From Comamonadaceae bacterium PBBC1 (GTDB taxonomy: Bacteria; Pseudomonadota; Gammaproteobacteria; Burkholderiales; Burkholderiaceae_C), in NCBI GenBank assembly GCA_002256145.1, contig NKIP01000009.1, forward strand, positions 89,691 to 153,690: 64,000 nt of DNA. The letters run 5' to 3'. The notes beneath the pieces are model-generated. The model had not been told where the DNA came from. It worked only from the letters and a program-made list of their open reading frames with translations, and searched no databases. Both the position numbers and the translations under genes were made by a program. Shown here one piece after another: positions 53,359 to 62,739 of the stretch. Position 1 is the first letter of the stretch, and every line of letters begins with the position of its first letter.

Positions 53359-54126
53359 TTACTTGATGTCTTTCCAGAACGCTGCATTCAAACGCCAAGC
53401 GATGAAGGTAAAGAACGACAAGAAAATCAGGACCCACACACCAATGCGGACACGGGTATTTTGTGCAGGCTCAGCCATCCACTGCATGTAGCCCACCAGA
53501 TCACCAATCGCCTGGTCATATTCCAAAGGCGTCATGGTGCCAGGTTTCACTTGCTTCCAACCCGAGAAGATCTGGACTTTGTGGCCATGTTCCTCTTTTT
53601 CCTCATAAACGGGTTCGCGCTCTCCTTGCAATTGCCACAAGGGATTGGGCATACCCACATTGGGCATGGCCAAGTTGTTCCATCCTGTAGGTTTGCTTGA
53701 ATCACGGTAATACGTACGCAAGTAGGTATAGAGATAGTCAGCACCCGTTCCACCGTGACCCGATCGCGATCGCGCCATCAAAGTCAAATCAGGCGGATTC
53801 TTACCGAACCATTCTTTAGCCAAAACAGGATCCAGTGCCACTTTCATGTTGTCACCAACACGGTCAGTGGCAAACAATAAATTGTCCTTGATTTGCTGAT
53901 CCGTTAAGCCAATGTCTTTCAGACGGTTGTACCGCATGAAGGCTGCCGAATGGCAGTTCAGGCAGTAATTGACAAACAGCTTGGCGCCATGTTGCAAAGC
54001 AGCCAAATCATTGGTTTTCTTGGGAGCTTTGTCCCAGCTAATGCCACCGCCTCCAGCAGCATGCGCACCGGACATCAGTCCGAGTGCCATCACAAAGCCC
54101 AAAGCGAGTTTCTTGAGGTTTTTCAT
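53359..54126 (-). CDS. petC: Cytochrome c1 of the bc1 complex
   Basis: Cytochrome c1 takes electrons from the Rieske centre and passes them to soluble cytochrome c. The 255-residue precursor has a signal peptide (1-24, ending AHA), the haem-binding CLNCH at about residues 55-59, and the likely axial Met in NLAMPNVGMPNPLWQLQG. A C-terminal membrane anchor follows (VRIGVWVLIFLSFFTFIAW, about 228-246). It is the last gene of petA-petB-petC, 20 bases after petB. Confidence 0.97.
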   Translation of the reverse strand: MKNLKKLALGFVMALGLMSGAHAAGGGGISWDKAPKKTNDLAALQHGAKLFVNYCLNCHSAAFMRYNRLKDIGLTDQQIKDNLLFATDRVGDNMKVALDPVLAKEWFGKNPPDLTLMARSRSGHGGTGADYLYTYLRTYYRDSSKPTGWNNLAMPNVGMPNPLWQLQGEREPVYEEKEEHGHKVQIFSGWKQVKPGTMTPLEYDQAIGDLVGYMQWMAEPAQNTRVRIGVWVLIFLSFFTFIAWRLNAAFWKDIK

Positions 54127-54146
54127 GTTCTTGAATCTCCGTGATC

Positions 54147-55556
54147 TCAGTGAGGCGTGAATGTCACGCGGTCAGGGACAGGTTTGGGTGTGCCCAACTT
54201 GCTCCACCAAGGCATCAACAGGAAGAAGCCAAAATAAAACAGTGAACCCACTTGGGATACGCGCTCGCCAATGGGTGACGGTGGTTGAACACCCAAATAA
54301 CCCAAGATCAAAAAGTTAATCACAAACACTGCGTAAAGATACTTGTGCCAATCAGGACGGTAGCGAATCGACTTGACAGGGCTGTTGTCGAGCCATGGCA
54401 AGAAGAACAAGATCACAACCGCACCACCCATGACCACCACACCCCAGAACTTGGCATCAATGGCCAGCATCAGGGCAGAGATGACGACCGCAGCACCAAT
54501 CACGGCACCTTTAAGCAAGGATGGCAGCTTACCTTTAAGCACGGCCAAGACTGCACCAACCACCACACAGGCAATCAAGGCGTACATCATTTCACTGGTG
54601 ATGGCACGCAACATCGAATAGAAAGGCGTGAAATACCAAACAGGAGCGATGTGCAAGGGCGTGGTCAGCGGATCGGCCGGAATAAAGTTGTTGTATTCAA
54701 GGAAGTAACCACCCAACTCAGGGGCGAAGAATACGATCGCGGTGAAGACCATCAAGAAGACGCTCACACCCATGATGTCATGCACAGAGTAGTAAGGATG
54801 GAAAGGAATACCGTCCAAAGGATGGCCATTGGCATCCTTAGGTGCATTGGGTCCTTTGATTTCTACACCGTCGGGGTTGTTAGAGCCGACTTCGTGCAGC
54901 GCAATGATGTGCGCGACCACCAAACCCAACAAGACCAAAGGCACAGCAATCACGTGGAAGCTGAAGAATCGGTTCAAGGTGGCATCGCCCACAACAAAGT
55001 CACCACGGATCAGCAAAGCCAAATCTGGGCCGATGAAGGGGATGGCCGAGAACAAGTTCACGATCACCTGAGCACCCCAATAAGACATCTGGCCCCATGG
55101 CAACAGGTAACCCATGAAAGCCTCAGCCATCAGGCACAAGAAAATGGCGCAACCGAAGATCCAGACCAGCTCACGCGGCTTGCGGTAACTGCCGTACATC
55201 AAGCCACGGAACATGTGCAAGTACACCACCACAAAAAAGGCCGATGCGCCTGTCGAGTGCATGTAGCGGATCAGCCATCCCCATGGCACATCGCGCATGA
55301 TGTATTCGACCGATGCAAAAGCCACTGCCGCATCAGGTTTGTAGTGCATGACCAGGAAAATACCCGTCACGATCTGGATCACCAGCACCAGCAAAGCCAG
55401 TGAGCCGAAGAAATACCAGAAATTGAAGTTTTTGGGCGCGTAGTACTCAGACAGATGCTCTTTGTACAACTTGGACGCTGGGAAGCGGTTGTCCACCCAA
55501 TTGAGCAATTTTTCGCCTACGGGTGCATTGGGAGAGATTTCTTTGAATTCAGCCAT
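54147..55556 (-). CDS. petB: Cytochrome b of the bc1 complex
   Basis: Cytochrome b holds two b haems and the quinol-oxidising and quinone-reducing sites. The 469-residue protein has eight or more membrane helices, the haem His in RYMHSTGASAFFVVVYLHMF and in FSFHVIAVPLVLLGLVVAH, and the Qo loop HIAPVWYFTPFYSMLRAI. The Qo PEWY motif is PVWY here. ATG 55556 was chosen for GGAGA six bases upstream; an ATG at 55568 overlapping the petA stop is the alternative and is as coupled. Confidence 0.97.
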   Translation of the reverse strand: MAEFKEISPNAPVGEKLLNWVDNRFPASKLYKEHLSEYYAPKNFNFWYFFGSLALLVLVIQIVTGIFLVMHYKPDAAVAFASVEYIMRDVPWGWLIRYMHSTGASAFFVVVYLHMFRGLMYGSYRKPRELVWIFGCAIFLCLMAEAFMGYLLPWGQMSYWGAQVIVNLFSAIPFIGPDLALLIRGDFVVGDATLNRFFSFHVIAVPLVLLGLVVAHIIALHEVGSNNPDGVEIKGPNAPKDANGHPLDGIPFHPYYSVHDIMGVSVFLMVFTAIVFFAPELGGYFLEYNNFIPADPLTTPLHIAPVWYFTPFYSMLRAITSEMMYALIACVVVGAVLAVLKGKLPSLLKGAVIGAAVVISALMLAIDAKFWGVVVMGGAVVILFFLPWLDNSPVKSIRYRPDWHKYLYAVFVINFLILGYLGVQPPSPIGERVSQVGSLFYFGFFLLMPWWSKLGTPKPVPDRVTFTPH

Positions 55557-55567
55557 GTTGTTCTCCA

Positions 55568-56164
55568 TCAGGCCTTTTTATCTTCACCAATGATCAACTT
55601 GGTGTCTGACAGGTACATGTGCGGCGGCACTTCAAGGTTGTCAGGTGCAGGCTTGTTCTTGAAAACACGGCCCGCCAAATCGAATGTCGATCCGTGACAG
55701 GCGCACAAGAAACCACCATTCCAATCGTCTGGCAAAGAAGGCTGTGGGCCAGTAGCGAATTTGTCACCTGGTGAGCATCCGAGGTGAGTACAAATGCCCA
55801 CGGCCACCATGATTTCTGGTTTGATGGAGCGGTGGCCATTTTTGGCGTATTCGGGTGTGGGGTAAGCGGTACGATTCGATGCAGGATCGGCCAGTTGACC
55901 CTCAATTTTCTTGAGGGCCTCCAACTGCTCTGCAGAGCGCTTCATGATCCATACAGGCTTGCCGCGCCATTCGACTGTCAGCTTCTCTCCTGGGTTCAAG
56001 GCGGAAATGTCCACCTCGACCGCCGCGCCAGCCGCTTTGGCTCGCTCTGAGGGTTGGAAACTGCTGACGAAGGGGGTGGCCACAAAGCCAGCGCCTACGG
56101 CACCTGCGCAAGTGGAGGCAATCAGCCAAGTCCGCTTGCTGTTGTCGACTGGGGTGTCACTCAT
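55568..56164 (-). CDS. petA: Rieske iron-sulfur protein of the bc1 complex
   Basis: The Rieske protein carries the [2Fe-2S] cluster that oxidises ubiquinol. The 198-residue protein has an N-terminal Tat-like signal anchor (SKRTWLIASTCAGAVG, residues 9-24) in which one Arg of the twin-Arg pair is Lys. The cluster ligands are in CTHLGCSPGDK and CACHGSTFD. It is the first gene of petABC. TatABC, which exports Rieske proteins, is encoded 4 kb away in this window. A -10-like TACAAT lies about 40 bases upstream on the minus strand. Confidence 0.97.
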   Translation of the reverse strand: MSDTPVDNSKRTWLIASTCAGAVGAGFVATPFVSSFQPSERAKAAGAAVEVDISALNPGEKLTVEWRGKPVWIMKRSAEQLEALKKIEGQLADPASNRTAYPTPEYAKNGHRSIKPEIMVAVGICTHLGCSPGDKFATGPQPSLPDDWNGGFLCACHGSTFDLAGRVFKNKPAPDNLEVPPHMYLSDTKLIIGEDKKA

Positions 56165-56304
56165 GGAAATCCTCTAGCGAGTCGTTATCAGGGTCAACCC
56201 GCGATTGTAGCGGAGTGAAACAAGCACACGACTTACAAGATCTCCCTGCTTTGCCCTTATGCGTCACAATGGCATCCTGTTTTTTTTCTTTTTGGGAGTT
56301 TTAG

Positions 56305-56736
56305 ATGTCTTTTATTCAGGAATTCAAATCTTTTGCACTGAAGGGCAGTGTCATGGATCTCGCTGTGGGCGTGATCATTGGCGCTGCATTTGGCAAAATT
56401 GTGGACTCGCTGGTGGCGGATTTGATCATGCCCTTGGTGAGCGTGGTCTTTGGTGGCCTTGATTTCGCCAACTACTACTGGCCTTTGTCAGGTCAGGCTG
56501 CAGGTCTGTCTTTGGTGGATGCTAAAAAACTGGGGGCTGTCTTTGCTTACGGCAATTTCATCACGGTGGCCTTGAACTTTTTTATCCTGGCCCTTGTCAT
56601 TTTTGTCATGATTCAGCAAATCAACCGACTCAAATCCAAACAAGTGCCTGACAGCACGCCCGAAGAAGTGGCAGCAACACCGGAAGATGTGTTGCTGCTG
56701 CGAGAAATTCGAGACAGCCTCAAAAGCAAAGGCTAA
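56305..56736 (+). CDS. mscL: Large-conductance mechanosensitive channel MscL
   Basis: MscL is a pentameric inner-membrane pore that opens at high membrane tension to release osmolytes. The 143-residue protein has the N-terminal helix [35 protein letters not shown]1 in this region and TM2 around [22 protein letters not shown]-terminal cytoplasmic helix ([12 protein letters not shown]) follows. It is monocistronic, convergent with pdxA and divergent from petA. Confidence 0.98.
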   Translation: MSFIQEFKSFALKGSVMDLAVGVIIGAAFGKIVDSLVADLIMPLVSVVFGGLDFANYYWPLSGQAAGLSLVDAKKLGAVFAYGNFITVALNFFILALVIFVMIQQINRLKSKQVPDSTPEEVAATPEDVLLLREIRDSLKSKG

Positions 56737-56749
56737 GTTAAATCACCTG

Positions 56750-57823
56750 TCAGCCTGCGCCCACCATTTGCCTTGCGAGGCGCAGGGCTTGAATCAGACT
56801 GGACGCATCGGCCAGTCCCTTTCCGGCCAAATCCATGGCCGTGCCATGGTCCGGACTGGTTCTGATCAGTGGCAATCCCAAAGTCACGTTCACGCCCTGT
56901 TCAACACCCAAATATTTGACGGGAATCAAGCCTTGGTCGTGGTACATCGCAATGACCACATCAAATTCCCGGTGCCCGTTGGATTGGCGTCGAGCTCGCA
57001 TAAAAACAGTGTCAGGCGCAAAAGGGCCCTGCACATCCAATCCCTCTTGACGAGCTTGTTTCACGCAGGGCTGGAGCACATCAATTTCCTCACGGCCAAA
57101 CAAACCCCCTTCGCCAGCGTGCGGATTCACACCCGCAACTGCAATTCGGGGTCTACGCCCCAACAAACGGGTCAACGACGCATCGGTGATGCGCAAGGTT
57201 TGCGCCACCTGTTCCTGTGTGATGGCATCCAAGGCTTGACGCAAAGACACATGAATGCTCACCAACACGGTCCGTAAATCCTCATTGGCCAGCATCATGC
57301 GTACAGGCAACTGCGACACAGGCACGCCAAGGTAATGCGCCGCCTCGTCTTGCAACAACTCGGTATGACCTGGATATTGGTCGTAGGGTGCACCCGCCGC
57401 ATGGAGGGCTTCTTTGTGCAAGGGTGCAGTGATCAGGGCAGCAACATCGCCCCTTAATGCGGCACGGGTCGCCCAGAGAACCGCATCTCCAGCCACCTTG
57501 CCTGCGCGTGAATCAATTTGTCCCCATGTCAAAACAGGGGCCACGGACCCCACCTGCAAGACGGGCAAGCATCGCGGTGGCATTTGCAACGCCTCAAGAG
57601 GGGACTCAATTTCGCACACCGGAAAATTCAGAGGACGTTGCAACAACGCCATGGCGCGTCGCATCACCCCAACATCACCCGCCACAAAACACCCCCGGGT
57701 CAAATCAGGGACTTGAGACCAAGCGCGGGCCACAATTTCTGGGCCAATGCCACAAGGGTCGCCCAAAGTCAGGACGATGGGACGGGTTAACGCAACCCCA
57801 GACAATTCAGAAATAGAGGTCAT
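56750..57823 (-). CDS. pdxA: 4-Hydroxythreonine-4-phosphate dehydrogenase PdxA
   Basis: PdxA oxidises 4-phosphohydroxy-L-threonine in pyridoxal phosphate synthesis, with NAD and a divalent metal. The 357-residue protein has the three metal-binding His in PGHTELL, GVNPHAGEGG and AMYHDQGLIPVKY, and starts its core at PIVLTLGDPCGIGPEIV. ATG 57823 was chosen for its spacing of ten bases after the NIF3 gene. The C-terminal region (DHGTAMDLAGKGLAD) is typical. Confidence 0.97.
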   Translation of the reverse strand: MTSISELSGVALTRPIVLTLGDPCGIGPEIVARAWSQVPDLTRGCFVAGDVGVMRRAMALLQRPLNFPVCEIESPLEALQMPPRCLPVLQVGSVAPVLTWGQIDSRAGKVAGDAVLWATRAALRGDVAALITAPLHKEALHAAGAPYDQYPGHTELLQDEAAHYLGVPVSQLPVRMMLANEDLRTVLVSIHVSLRQALDAITQEQVAQTLRITDASLTRLLGRRPRIAVAGVNPHAGEGGLFGREEIDVLQPCVKQARQEGLDVQGPFAPDTVFMRARRQSNGHREFDVVIAMYHDQGLIPVKYLGVEQGVNVTLGLPLIRTSPDHGTAMDLAGKGLADASSLIQALRLARQMVGAG

Positions 57824-57833
57824 TTGCAAGGCC

Positions 57834-58586
57834 TCATGCAGGGTTGTCGATCTCAATGAAGCGATGTTGCAAGCCCAACGCTTGCGCTACATGCGCAGCG
57901 ACAGCGGGGGCACCATAACGTTCAGTCGCATGATGACCACATGCCATGAATGCCACCCCTGTTTCTTTGGCCAAATGGGCTTGAGGCTCGGAAATCTCAC
58001 CAGTGATGAACACATCCACACCCAAAGCAATGGCGGCCTCAAAGTAGGACTGAGCCCCCCCTGTGCACCAAGCCACACGGCGAACAGGCTTGTCATTGCC
58101 GCCGACACAGACAACAGGGTGCCCTAAAGCATGCGCCACATGGTCGGCCAATGCTTGAGGCTTGGCCCAGGTGAGGGTAGGTGCACCCACAAAACCCAGG
58201 CTCTGCTCACCAAAACGAGCTTCCATCTGAAAACCCAGCACCTTGGCCAGTTGGGCGTTATTGCCCAGTTCTGCATGTGCGTCCAAAGGCAGGTGGTAGG
58301 CAAACAAATGAATGCCATGTGACAAGAGCAAGCGCAAGCGCTCCCGCATCCATCCGACCACCCGACCGTCCTGCCCACGCCAAAACAGGCCGTGGTGAAC
58401 AAAGATTGCATCGGCATGGACGTCAATGGCCGCTTCAATCAGGGCCCGACTGGCTGTTACGCCGCTGACCAATAATTTCACATCTCGATCGCCCTCAACC
58501 TGCAATCCGTTGGGGCCGTAATCGCGAAATTTTTCGGGCTCAAGCAAGGCATCAAAGGCCAAAGTCAAGTCTTGAACGTGGGTCAT
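57834..58586 (-). CDS. NIF3-family metal-binding protein (YbgI/GTP cyclohydrolase 1 type 2-like)
   Basis: This 250-residue protein is a NIF3/YbgI dinuclear-metal protein. Metal ligands are visible in IFVHHGLFWRG, in AYHLPLDAHAE and near the C-terminus in ACGHHATERYG. The bacterial family is annotated as GTP cyclohydrolase 1 type 2 homologue, but the reaction is uncertain. Here it starts at ATG 58586 (MTHVQDLTLAFDALLEPEKF) and is ten bases upstream of pdxA. It is divergent from the DegS-like protease. Confidence 0.93.
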   Translation of the reverse strand: MTHVQDLTLAFDALLEPEKFRDYGPNGLQVEGDRDVKLLVSGVTASRALIEAAIDVHADAIFVHHGLFWRGQDGRVVGWMRERLRLLLSHGIHLFAYHLPLDAHAELGNNAQLAKVLGFQMEARFGEQSLGFVGAPTLTWAKPQALADHVAHALGHPVVCVGGNDKPVRRVAWCTGGAQSYFEAAIALGVDVFITGEISEPQAHLAKETGVAFMACGHHATERYGAPAVAAHVAQALGLQHRFIEIDNPA

Positions 58587-58698
58587 ATGAATGTTGCTTT
58601 CATGATCAACAAGTATTGTGGCGCAATGCGCTCGCAGTTCGAACAGAAAAAAAGACCCAAGGCTTGATGCACGACTTGAATCAAGGACAATGGAAAAC

Positions 58699-59856
58699 AT
58701 GAAACGCTATTGGCTTTTATTTTCACAATGGGTCACGGTTTTGTTGGCCATATGGTTTGTGGTTGCCACACTCCAACCCGATTGGCTGAACCGAGCAAAC
58801 CGATCTAGCGGGGGCGTGACCTTGCTACAGGCCCCCCTTGCCCATCCCAACAACCGATCCGCAGGAAGTCTGAGTACGCCCGCCCGCTTGGCATCACCCG
58901 CAGTGGTGAGCATCAACACCAGCAAAAACCAATCACCCGCCACCCAAGGTCAGGACCCTTGGTTCAAATTTTTTCATGGCGAGCAAGACGAGCAAAATCC
59001 GGCCGGTCTGGGCAGTGGCGTCATCGTCAGTGCAGAAGGTCATATTTTGACCAACAACCACGTCATTGAAGACGCCGATGACATCGAAGTGGTTTTGAGT
59101 GATGGCCGCAAAACACTGGCGAAGGTCATTGGGTCGGACCCCGAGACCGACCTGGCTTTGCTCAAAATCACATTGGACAAGTTACCAGTCATCGTGCTGG
59201 GTCAAATTCAGGACATGCAAGTCGGTGATCTTGTGTTGGCCATTGGCAACCCTTTTGGGGTGGGGCAAACCGTGACCTCGGGCATTGTCAGCGCCTTGGG
59301 GCGCAGTCAACTGGGCATCAACACCTTTGAAAACTTCATCCAGACCGATGCCGCCATCAACCCCGGAAACTCTGGCGGAGCCTTGGTTGACGTGAACGGT
59401 CACCTGATGGGCATCAACACCGCCATTTATTCGCGCTCAGGTGGCAACATGGGCATTGGCTTCGCCATTCCAATTTCTACAGCCAAACAAGTCATGCAGG
59501 ATCTGCTGAAAAAAGGCAAAGTGATTCGGGGCTGGATTGGCGTGGAGCCTCAAGACCTGTCCCCCGAGTTGGCTCAAACCTTCCAGTTGCCCACATCGGG
59601 TCAAGACATGCCTTATGGCGTGGTCATCACGGGTGTGCTCAAAAACGGACCAGCCGCTGCCGCCGGCATTCGCCCGGGTGACGTGATCATCAAAGTAGCC
59701 GGACAATCCGTGCGCAACGTCTCAGAGTTGTTGACACAAGTTGCCAGCTTGAAGCCTGGCATACCCGCTGAGGTGAACATTTGGCGACGCCAGGGCGAGG
59801 TAAACCTTCGGCTAACCCCTGCTGAACGCCCCGCAGTCAACAAACCAAAAAAGTGA
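58699..59856 (+). CDS. DegS/AlgW-like membrane-anchored serine protease
   Basis: This 385-residue protein is an HtrA-family (S1C) protease with an N-terminal membrane anchor (YWLLFSQWVTVLLAIWFVVA, residues 4-23). The triad is His121 (TNNHVIED), Asp151 (ETDLALLKI) and Ser225 (NPGNSGGAL), followed by a single PDZ domain (about residues 275-370). One PDZ plus an anchor matches DegS/AlgW, the stress sensor that cleaves RseA/MucA to release RpoE. Periplasmic DegP-type quality control is the alternative. ATG 58690 is an alternative start. Confidence 0.95.
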   Translation: MKRYWLLFSQWVTVLLAIWFVVATLQPDWLNRANRSSGGVTLLQAPLAHPNNRSAGSLSTPARLASPAVVSINTSKNQSPATQGQDPWFKFFHGEQDEQNPAGLGSGVIVSAEGHILTNNHVIEDADDIEVVLSDGRKTLAKVIGSDPETDLALLKITLDKLPVIVLGQIQDMQVGDLVLAIGNPFGVGQTVTSGIVSALGRSQLGINTFENFIQTDAAINPGNSGGALVDVNGHLMGINTAIYSRSGGNMGIGFAIPISTAKQVMQDLLKKGKVIRGWIGVEPQDLSPELAQTFQLPTSGQDMPYGVVITGVLKNGPAAAAGIRPGDVIIKVAGQSVRNVSELLTQVASLKPGIPAEVNIWRRQGEVNLRLTPAERPAVNKPKK

Positions 59857-59892
59857 CCATCCTGGCGTTATCACCCACTTTGGGGCCCCCAT

Positions 59893-59921
59893 AAAAAAAG
59901 AGTCCACAGGGACTCTTTTTT
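59893..59921. terminator. Bidirectional terminator, protease gene / tatC
   Basis: GAGTCC (59900-59905) pairs with GGACTC (59910-59915), flanked by seven A and six T. It lies between the convergent DegS-like protease and tatC genes and can serve both. Confidence 0.92.
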
Positions 59922-59937
59922 GTGTCGCTCGAATCGT

Positions 59938-60726
59938 TCAAGAGGCACCATCGGACTCTTGAGGTGCCTGCGTGTGCTTGATGAACACTTGCGCCGCCCA
60001 AATGCCCATCTCGTAGAGCAAACACATGGGGATGGCCAGCGCCAGTTGCGACACCACATCAGGGGGCGTGACCACGGCGGCAATCACAAAGGCCAACACC
60101 ACAAAATAGCCCCGGAAATCCTTGAGCTTTTGAATACTGACCACACCCATGCGGGCCAGCACCACCACGGCCACAGGCACCTCAAACGCCAGACCAAAGG
60201 CCAGAAACATCGACAGCACAAAGCTCAAATAAGCCTCGATATCTGGCGCTGCCGTGATGCTTTTGGGCGCAAAGCTCTGAATGAAACTGAACACTTGGCC
60301 AAACACAAAGAAGTAACAAAACGCCACCCCAATGAAAAACAGCACCGTGCTGGACACCACCAAGGGCATGACCAGCTTTTTCTCATGGCTATAGAGGCCC
60401 GGAGCGATGAATGCCCAAACTTGGTACAAAACCACAGGCAAAGCGATCAGGAAAGCGCTCATGAGCAAAATTTTGAGCGGCACCATGAACGGCGAAATGA
60501 CCGAGGTAGCGATCAAAGTCGCGCCTTTAGGCAGATGCACCACCAAGGGTGCCGCCAAAATGTCATACAAATTGCCCGGCCCCGGAAAGATGGCCAAAAC
60601 TGCGGCAGCCACGGCCACTGCCGCCACGGCCCACATCAGGCGGTCGCGCAACTCGATCAGGTGCGCCACAAAAGGTTGCTCGGAACCTTTGAGTTCGTCG
60701 TCGGGCTGGGAAGGGGTATCGGACAT
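59938..60726 (-). CDS. tatC: Twin-arginine translocase subunit TatC
   Basis: TatC recognises twin-arginine signal peptides and forms the translocase core with TatB. The 262-residue protein has six membrane helices. Conserved points include the cytoplasmic N-terminal HLIELRDRLMWA and the later FLIALPVVLYQVWAFIAPGL. The last helices bear VVTPPDVVSQLALAIPM. It follows tatB by 43 bases on the same strand. Confidence 0.98.
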   Translation of the reverse strand: MSDTPSQPDDELKGSEQPFVAHLIELRDRLMWAVAAVAVAAAVLAIFPGPGNLYDILAAPLVVHLPKGATLIATSVISPFMVPLKILLMSAFLIALPVVLYQVWAFIAPGLYSHEKKLVMPLVVSSTVLFFIGVAFCYFFVFGQVFSFIQSFAPKSITAAPDIEAYLSFVLSMFLAFGLAFEVPVAVVVLARMGVVSIQKLKDFRGYFVVLAFVIAAVVTPPDVVSQLALAIPMCLLYEMGIWAAQVFIKHTQAPQESDGAS

Positions 60727-60769
60727 GGCGGAGTCGGTTGGACGGTACGCACCCTAAGGTGCGTCAGCG

Positions 60770-61237
60770 TCACATGGAATTGAGGGGCTTGGGCCGGTAA
60801 CGGGCTACGCGTGCGGCACCGGAAAGCGCTTTGGTTCGCACCCCGTTACGGGCTTTGTACCACTGGGGCATTGCACCACGCTTGAGACGCCAGTTTTTGT
60901 CTGGACGAACGTAATAAGGCGGAGGTGGCTCTATGGCAGGCATATTGCTGGTCAGCCCTGCCGTGGTATCAGCCCAGTCTTTTTCAAAATCAGAGGCCGT
61001 GGTCTGGACGGTTTGCTCCACATCACGAGCAGCCGACTCCATGGTCTCTTTCATCTTCTTGAGTTCTTCCAGGTCCATGGACCGGTTGACCTCGGCCTTG
61101 ACATCGGCAACGTAGCGCTGCGCCTTTCCCATCAGTGTGCCCAAGGTTCGGGCCACTTTGGGCAATTTTTCGGGGCCGATGACGATCAACGCCACCACCC
61201 CGATGAGCGCCATTTTCGAAAAGCTTAAATCCAGCAC
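60770..61237 (-). CDS. tatB: Twin-arginine translocase subunit TatB
   Basis: TatB works with TatC in binding Tat precursors. The 155-residue protein has the short N-terminal membrane helix ([31 protein letters not shown]), a Gly-Pro hinge, an amphipathic helix and a long charged cytoplasmic tail. The tail has a basic C-terminus ([10 protein letters not shown]). It starts 25 bases after tatA. Confidence 0.97.
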   Translation of the reverse strand: MLDLSFSKMALIGVVALIVIGPEKLPKVARTLGTLMGKAQRYVADVKAEVNRSMDLEELKKMKETMESAARDVEQTVQTTASDFEKDWADTTAGLTSNMPAIEPPPPYYVRPDKNWRLKRGAMPQWYKARNGVRTKALSGAARVARYRPKPLNSM

Positions 61238-61262
61238 AATGCGGCGTTCAGTCGTTCAACAA

Positions 61263-61505
61263 TCAGGACTTGGTCTTGGCTTCAACGTCAATGGTCGTCT
61301 TGTCGGCTTGTGTTGAAGCCGTAACCTGACCGGCCACTGGCGCTGCGCCTTCTTCGGGCTTGGTGCCGCCGTCTTTCATACCATCTTTAAAACCTTTGAC
61401 CGCACCACCCAAATCAGAGCCCATGTTTTTGAGCTTTTTGGTGCCAAACACCATGACCACGATCAACAGCACGATCAGCCAGTGCCAAATGGAAAAAGTA
61501 CCCAT
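61263..61505 (-). CDS. tatA: Twin-arginine translocase subunit TatA
   Basis: TatA polymerises to form the protein-conducting element of the Tat pathway. The 80-residue protein has the short membrane helix ([21 protein letters not shown], residues 7-27), then the amphipathic helix [17 protein letters not shown] and an acidic tail. AGGAG precedes the ATG well. It leads tatABC; the substrates in this window probably include the Rieske protein. Confidence 0.97.
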   Translation of the reverse strand: MGTFSIWHWLIVLLIVVMVFGTKKLKNMGSDLGGAVKGFKDGMKDGGTKPEEGAAPVAGQVTASTQADKTTIDVEAKTKS

Positions 61506-61601
61506 GAAACTCTCCTAGTAATGCTGGGATTCTAAGGGGATCGACCAACGGTTTTGGATCGGCCCTGTGGATGGAAGGATTTGAGGGCTAAAAGCGCCGT
61601 T

Positions 61602-61958
61602 TCAACCCCGCAACCAAGGGCGCGGACCAGCCATGACATGCATGTGCAGGTGGTGCACTTCTTGTCCACCCTCGCTGCCGTTGTTAACGACAATGCGAAA
61701 ACCGCCGTCCGGATAAGGGTTGCAACCCTCTTGGGCTGCCAGCTTAGGGGCCAGGGTCATCATGTGGCCCATCAAAGCGGCGTGCTCTGGGGCCAGATGC
61801 ATCATCGACGGGATGTGCAGCTTGGGAATGATCAAGAAATGAATGGGTGCCCAGGGTGCGATGTCGTGAAAGGCGAACACATGCTCGTCCTCATGCACCT
61901 TACGCGACGGGATTTTGCCCGCGATGATTTTGCAAAAAATACAGTTGGCGTCAGTCAT
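61602..61958 (-). CDS. hinT: HIT-family purine nucleoside phosphoramidase HinT
   Basis: HIT proteins hydrolyse nucleotide phosphoramidates and adenylates. The 118-residue protein starts CIFCKIIAGKIPS near residue 6 and has the His triad HLHMHV at about residues 106-111, followed by AGPRPW. The small size and sequence match HinT/PKCI-1. It lies between DUF4870 and tatA in the his-tat string. Confidence 0.96.
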   Translation of the reverse strand: MTDANCIFCKIIAGKIPSRKVHEDEHVFAFHDIAPWAPIHFLIIPKLHIPSMMHLAPEHAALMGHMMTLAPKLAAQEGCNPYPDGGFRIVVNNGSEGGQEVHHLHMHVMAGPRPWLRG

Positions 61959-61985
61959 GGCTTGAAGGGGTCAAAGTCAAAAATA

Positions 61986-62348
61986 TCAATCGGTCACGGG
62001 CCGCTGCGCATTCAAGCGCACCATGCCCAGCACGATGCGGTACAAAAACCAAATGGAAATGGTCACCCAGGCCAGCCAACCAGGGAAAAACATCAAGAGC
62101 CACAAAGGTGCAGTGACCAAGTACAGCAAAGCCGCCCAGATCACGGTGCGGATGCGGTAACTGAAGTGCGTGGCCTCCCAGCCAACGGTATCGCCTTTTT
62201 TGACCAAATCGATGATCAGCGCCACCACCAGCAAGGCCGGGCCCATCTGCGCCCCCGGGATGACCGCGCTGACCGCCACAATCAGGTGCAGGATGTAGCT
62301 GACCCAGCTGATGGTGTGGGTGCTGTCGTCGACGGGTGGTGTGTTCAT
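61986..62348 (-). CDS. DUF4870-like membrane protein
   Basis: This 120-residue protein has four hydrophobic segments (about residues 16-38, 43-55, 72-98, 99-116). Residues 70-115 (RTVIWAALLYLVTAPLWLLM then FFPGWLAWVTISIWFLYRIVLG) resemble the end of DUF4870 proteins, where helices end with a short basic loop. The family is of unknown function. It lies nine bases after hisE and 27 before hinT, in the order seen in Comamonadaceae. Confidence 0.83.
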   Translation of the reverse strand: MNTPPVDDSTHTISWVSYILHLIVAVSAVIPGAQMGPALLVVALIIDLVKKGDTVGWEATHFSYRIRTVIWAALLYLVTAPLWLLMFFPGWLAWVTISIWFLYRIVLGMVRLNAQRPVTD

Positions 62349-62357
62349 GGGCGCAGC

Positions 62358-62726
62358 TTACTCCCCCAAGCGCTCGCGCTCTTGCACTTTGCGCAGGGCT
62401 TTTTCTTCCAGGCCACTCAGGCCCTCGCGGCGGGCCAGCTCGTTGACCACGTCGGCGGGTGTCAGGCCGTAGTGCGCCAGCGCAATCATGCTGTGGAACC
62501 ACAAATCGGCCACCTCGCCCACCAGCTTGGTTTTGTCCCCGCCATGGTCCACGTCTTTGGCGGCCATCACGGTCTCGGTGGCTTCTTCGCCGATTTTCTT
62601 CAAAAAGGCGTCGGGCCCCTTGTGCAGCAGGCGGGCCACGTAGCTTTTTTCGGGGTCGCCGCCATTGGCGGGTTTGCGGCTTTCGACCACGGCTGCGAGG
62701 CGGTCAAGGATGTCTTGGTTGCTCAT
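62358..62726 (-). CDS. hisE: Phosphoribosyl-ATP pyrophosphatase HisE
   Basis: HisE hydrolyses phosphoribosyl-ATP to phosphoribosyl-AMP, the second histidine step. The 122-residue protein has the MazG-like helical fold with the metal motif in [15 protein letters not shown] and [13 protein letters not shown]. It is separate from HisI, as in many betaproteobacteria. It follows hisI by 13 bases. Confidence 0.97.
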   Translation of the reverse strand: MSNQDILDRLAAVVESRKPANGGDPEKSYVARLLHKGPDAFLKKIGEEATETVMAAKDVDHGGDKTKLVGEVADLWFHSMIALAHYGLTPADVVNELARREGLSGLEEKALRKVQERERLGE

Positions 62727-62739
62727 GGGCTTGGGGCGT

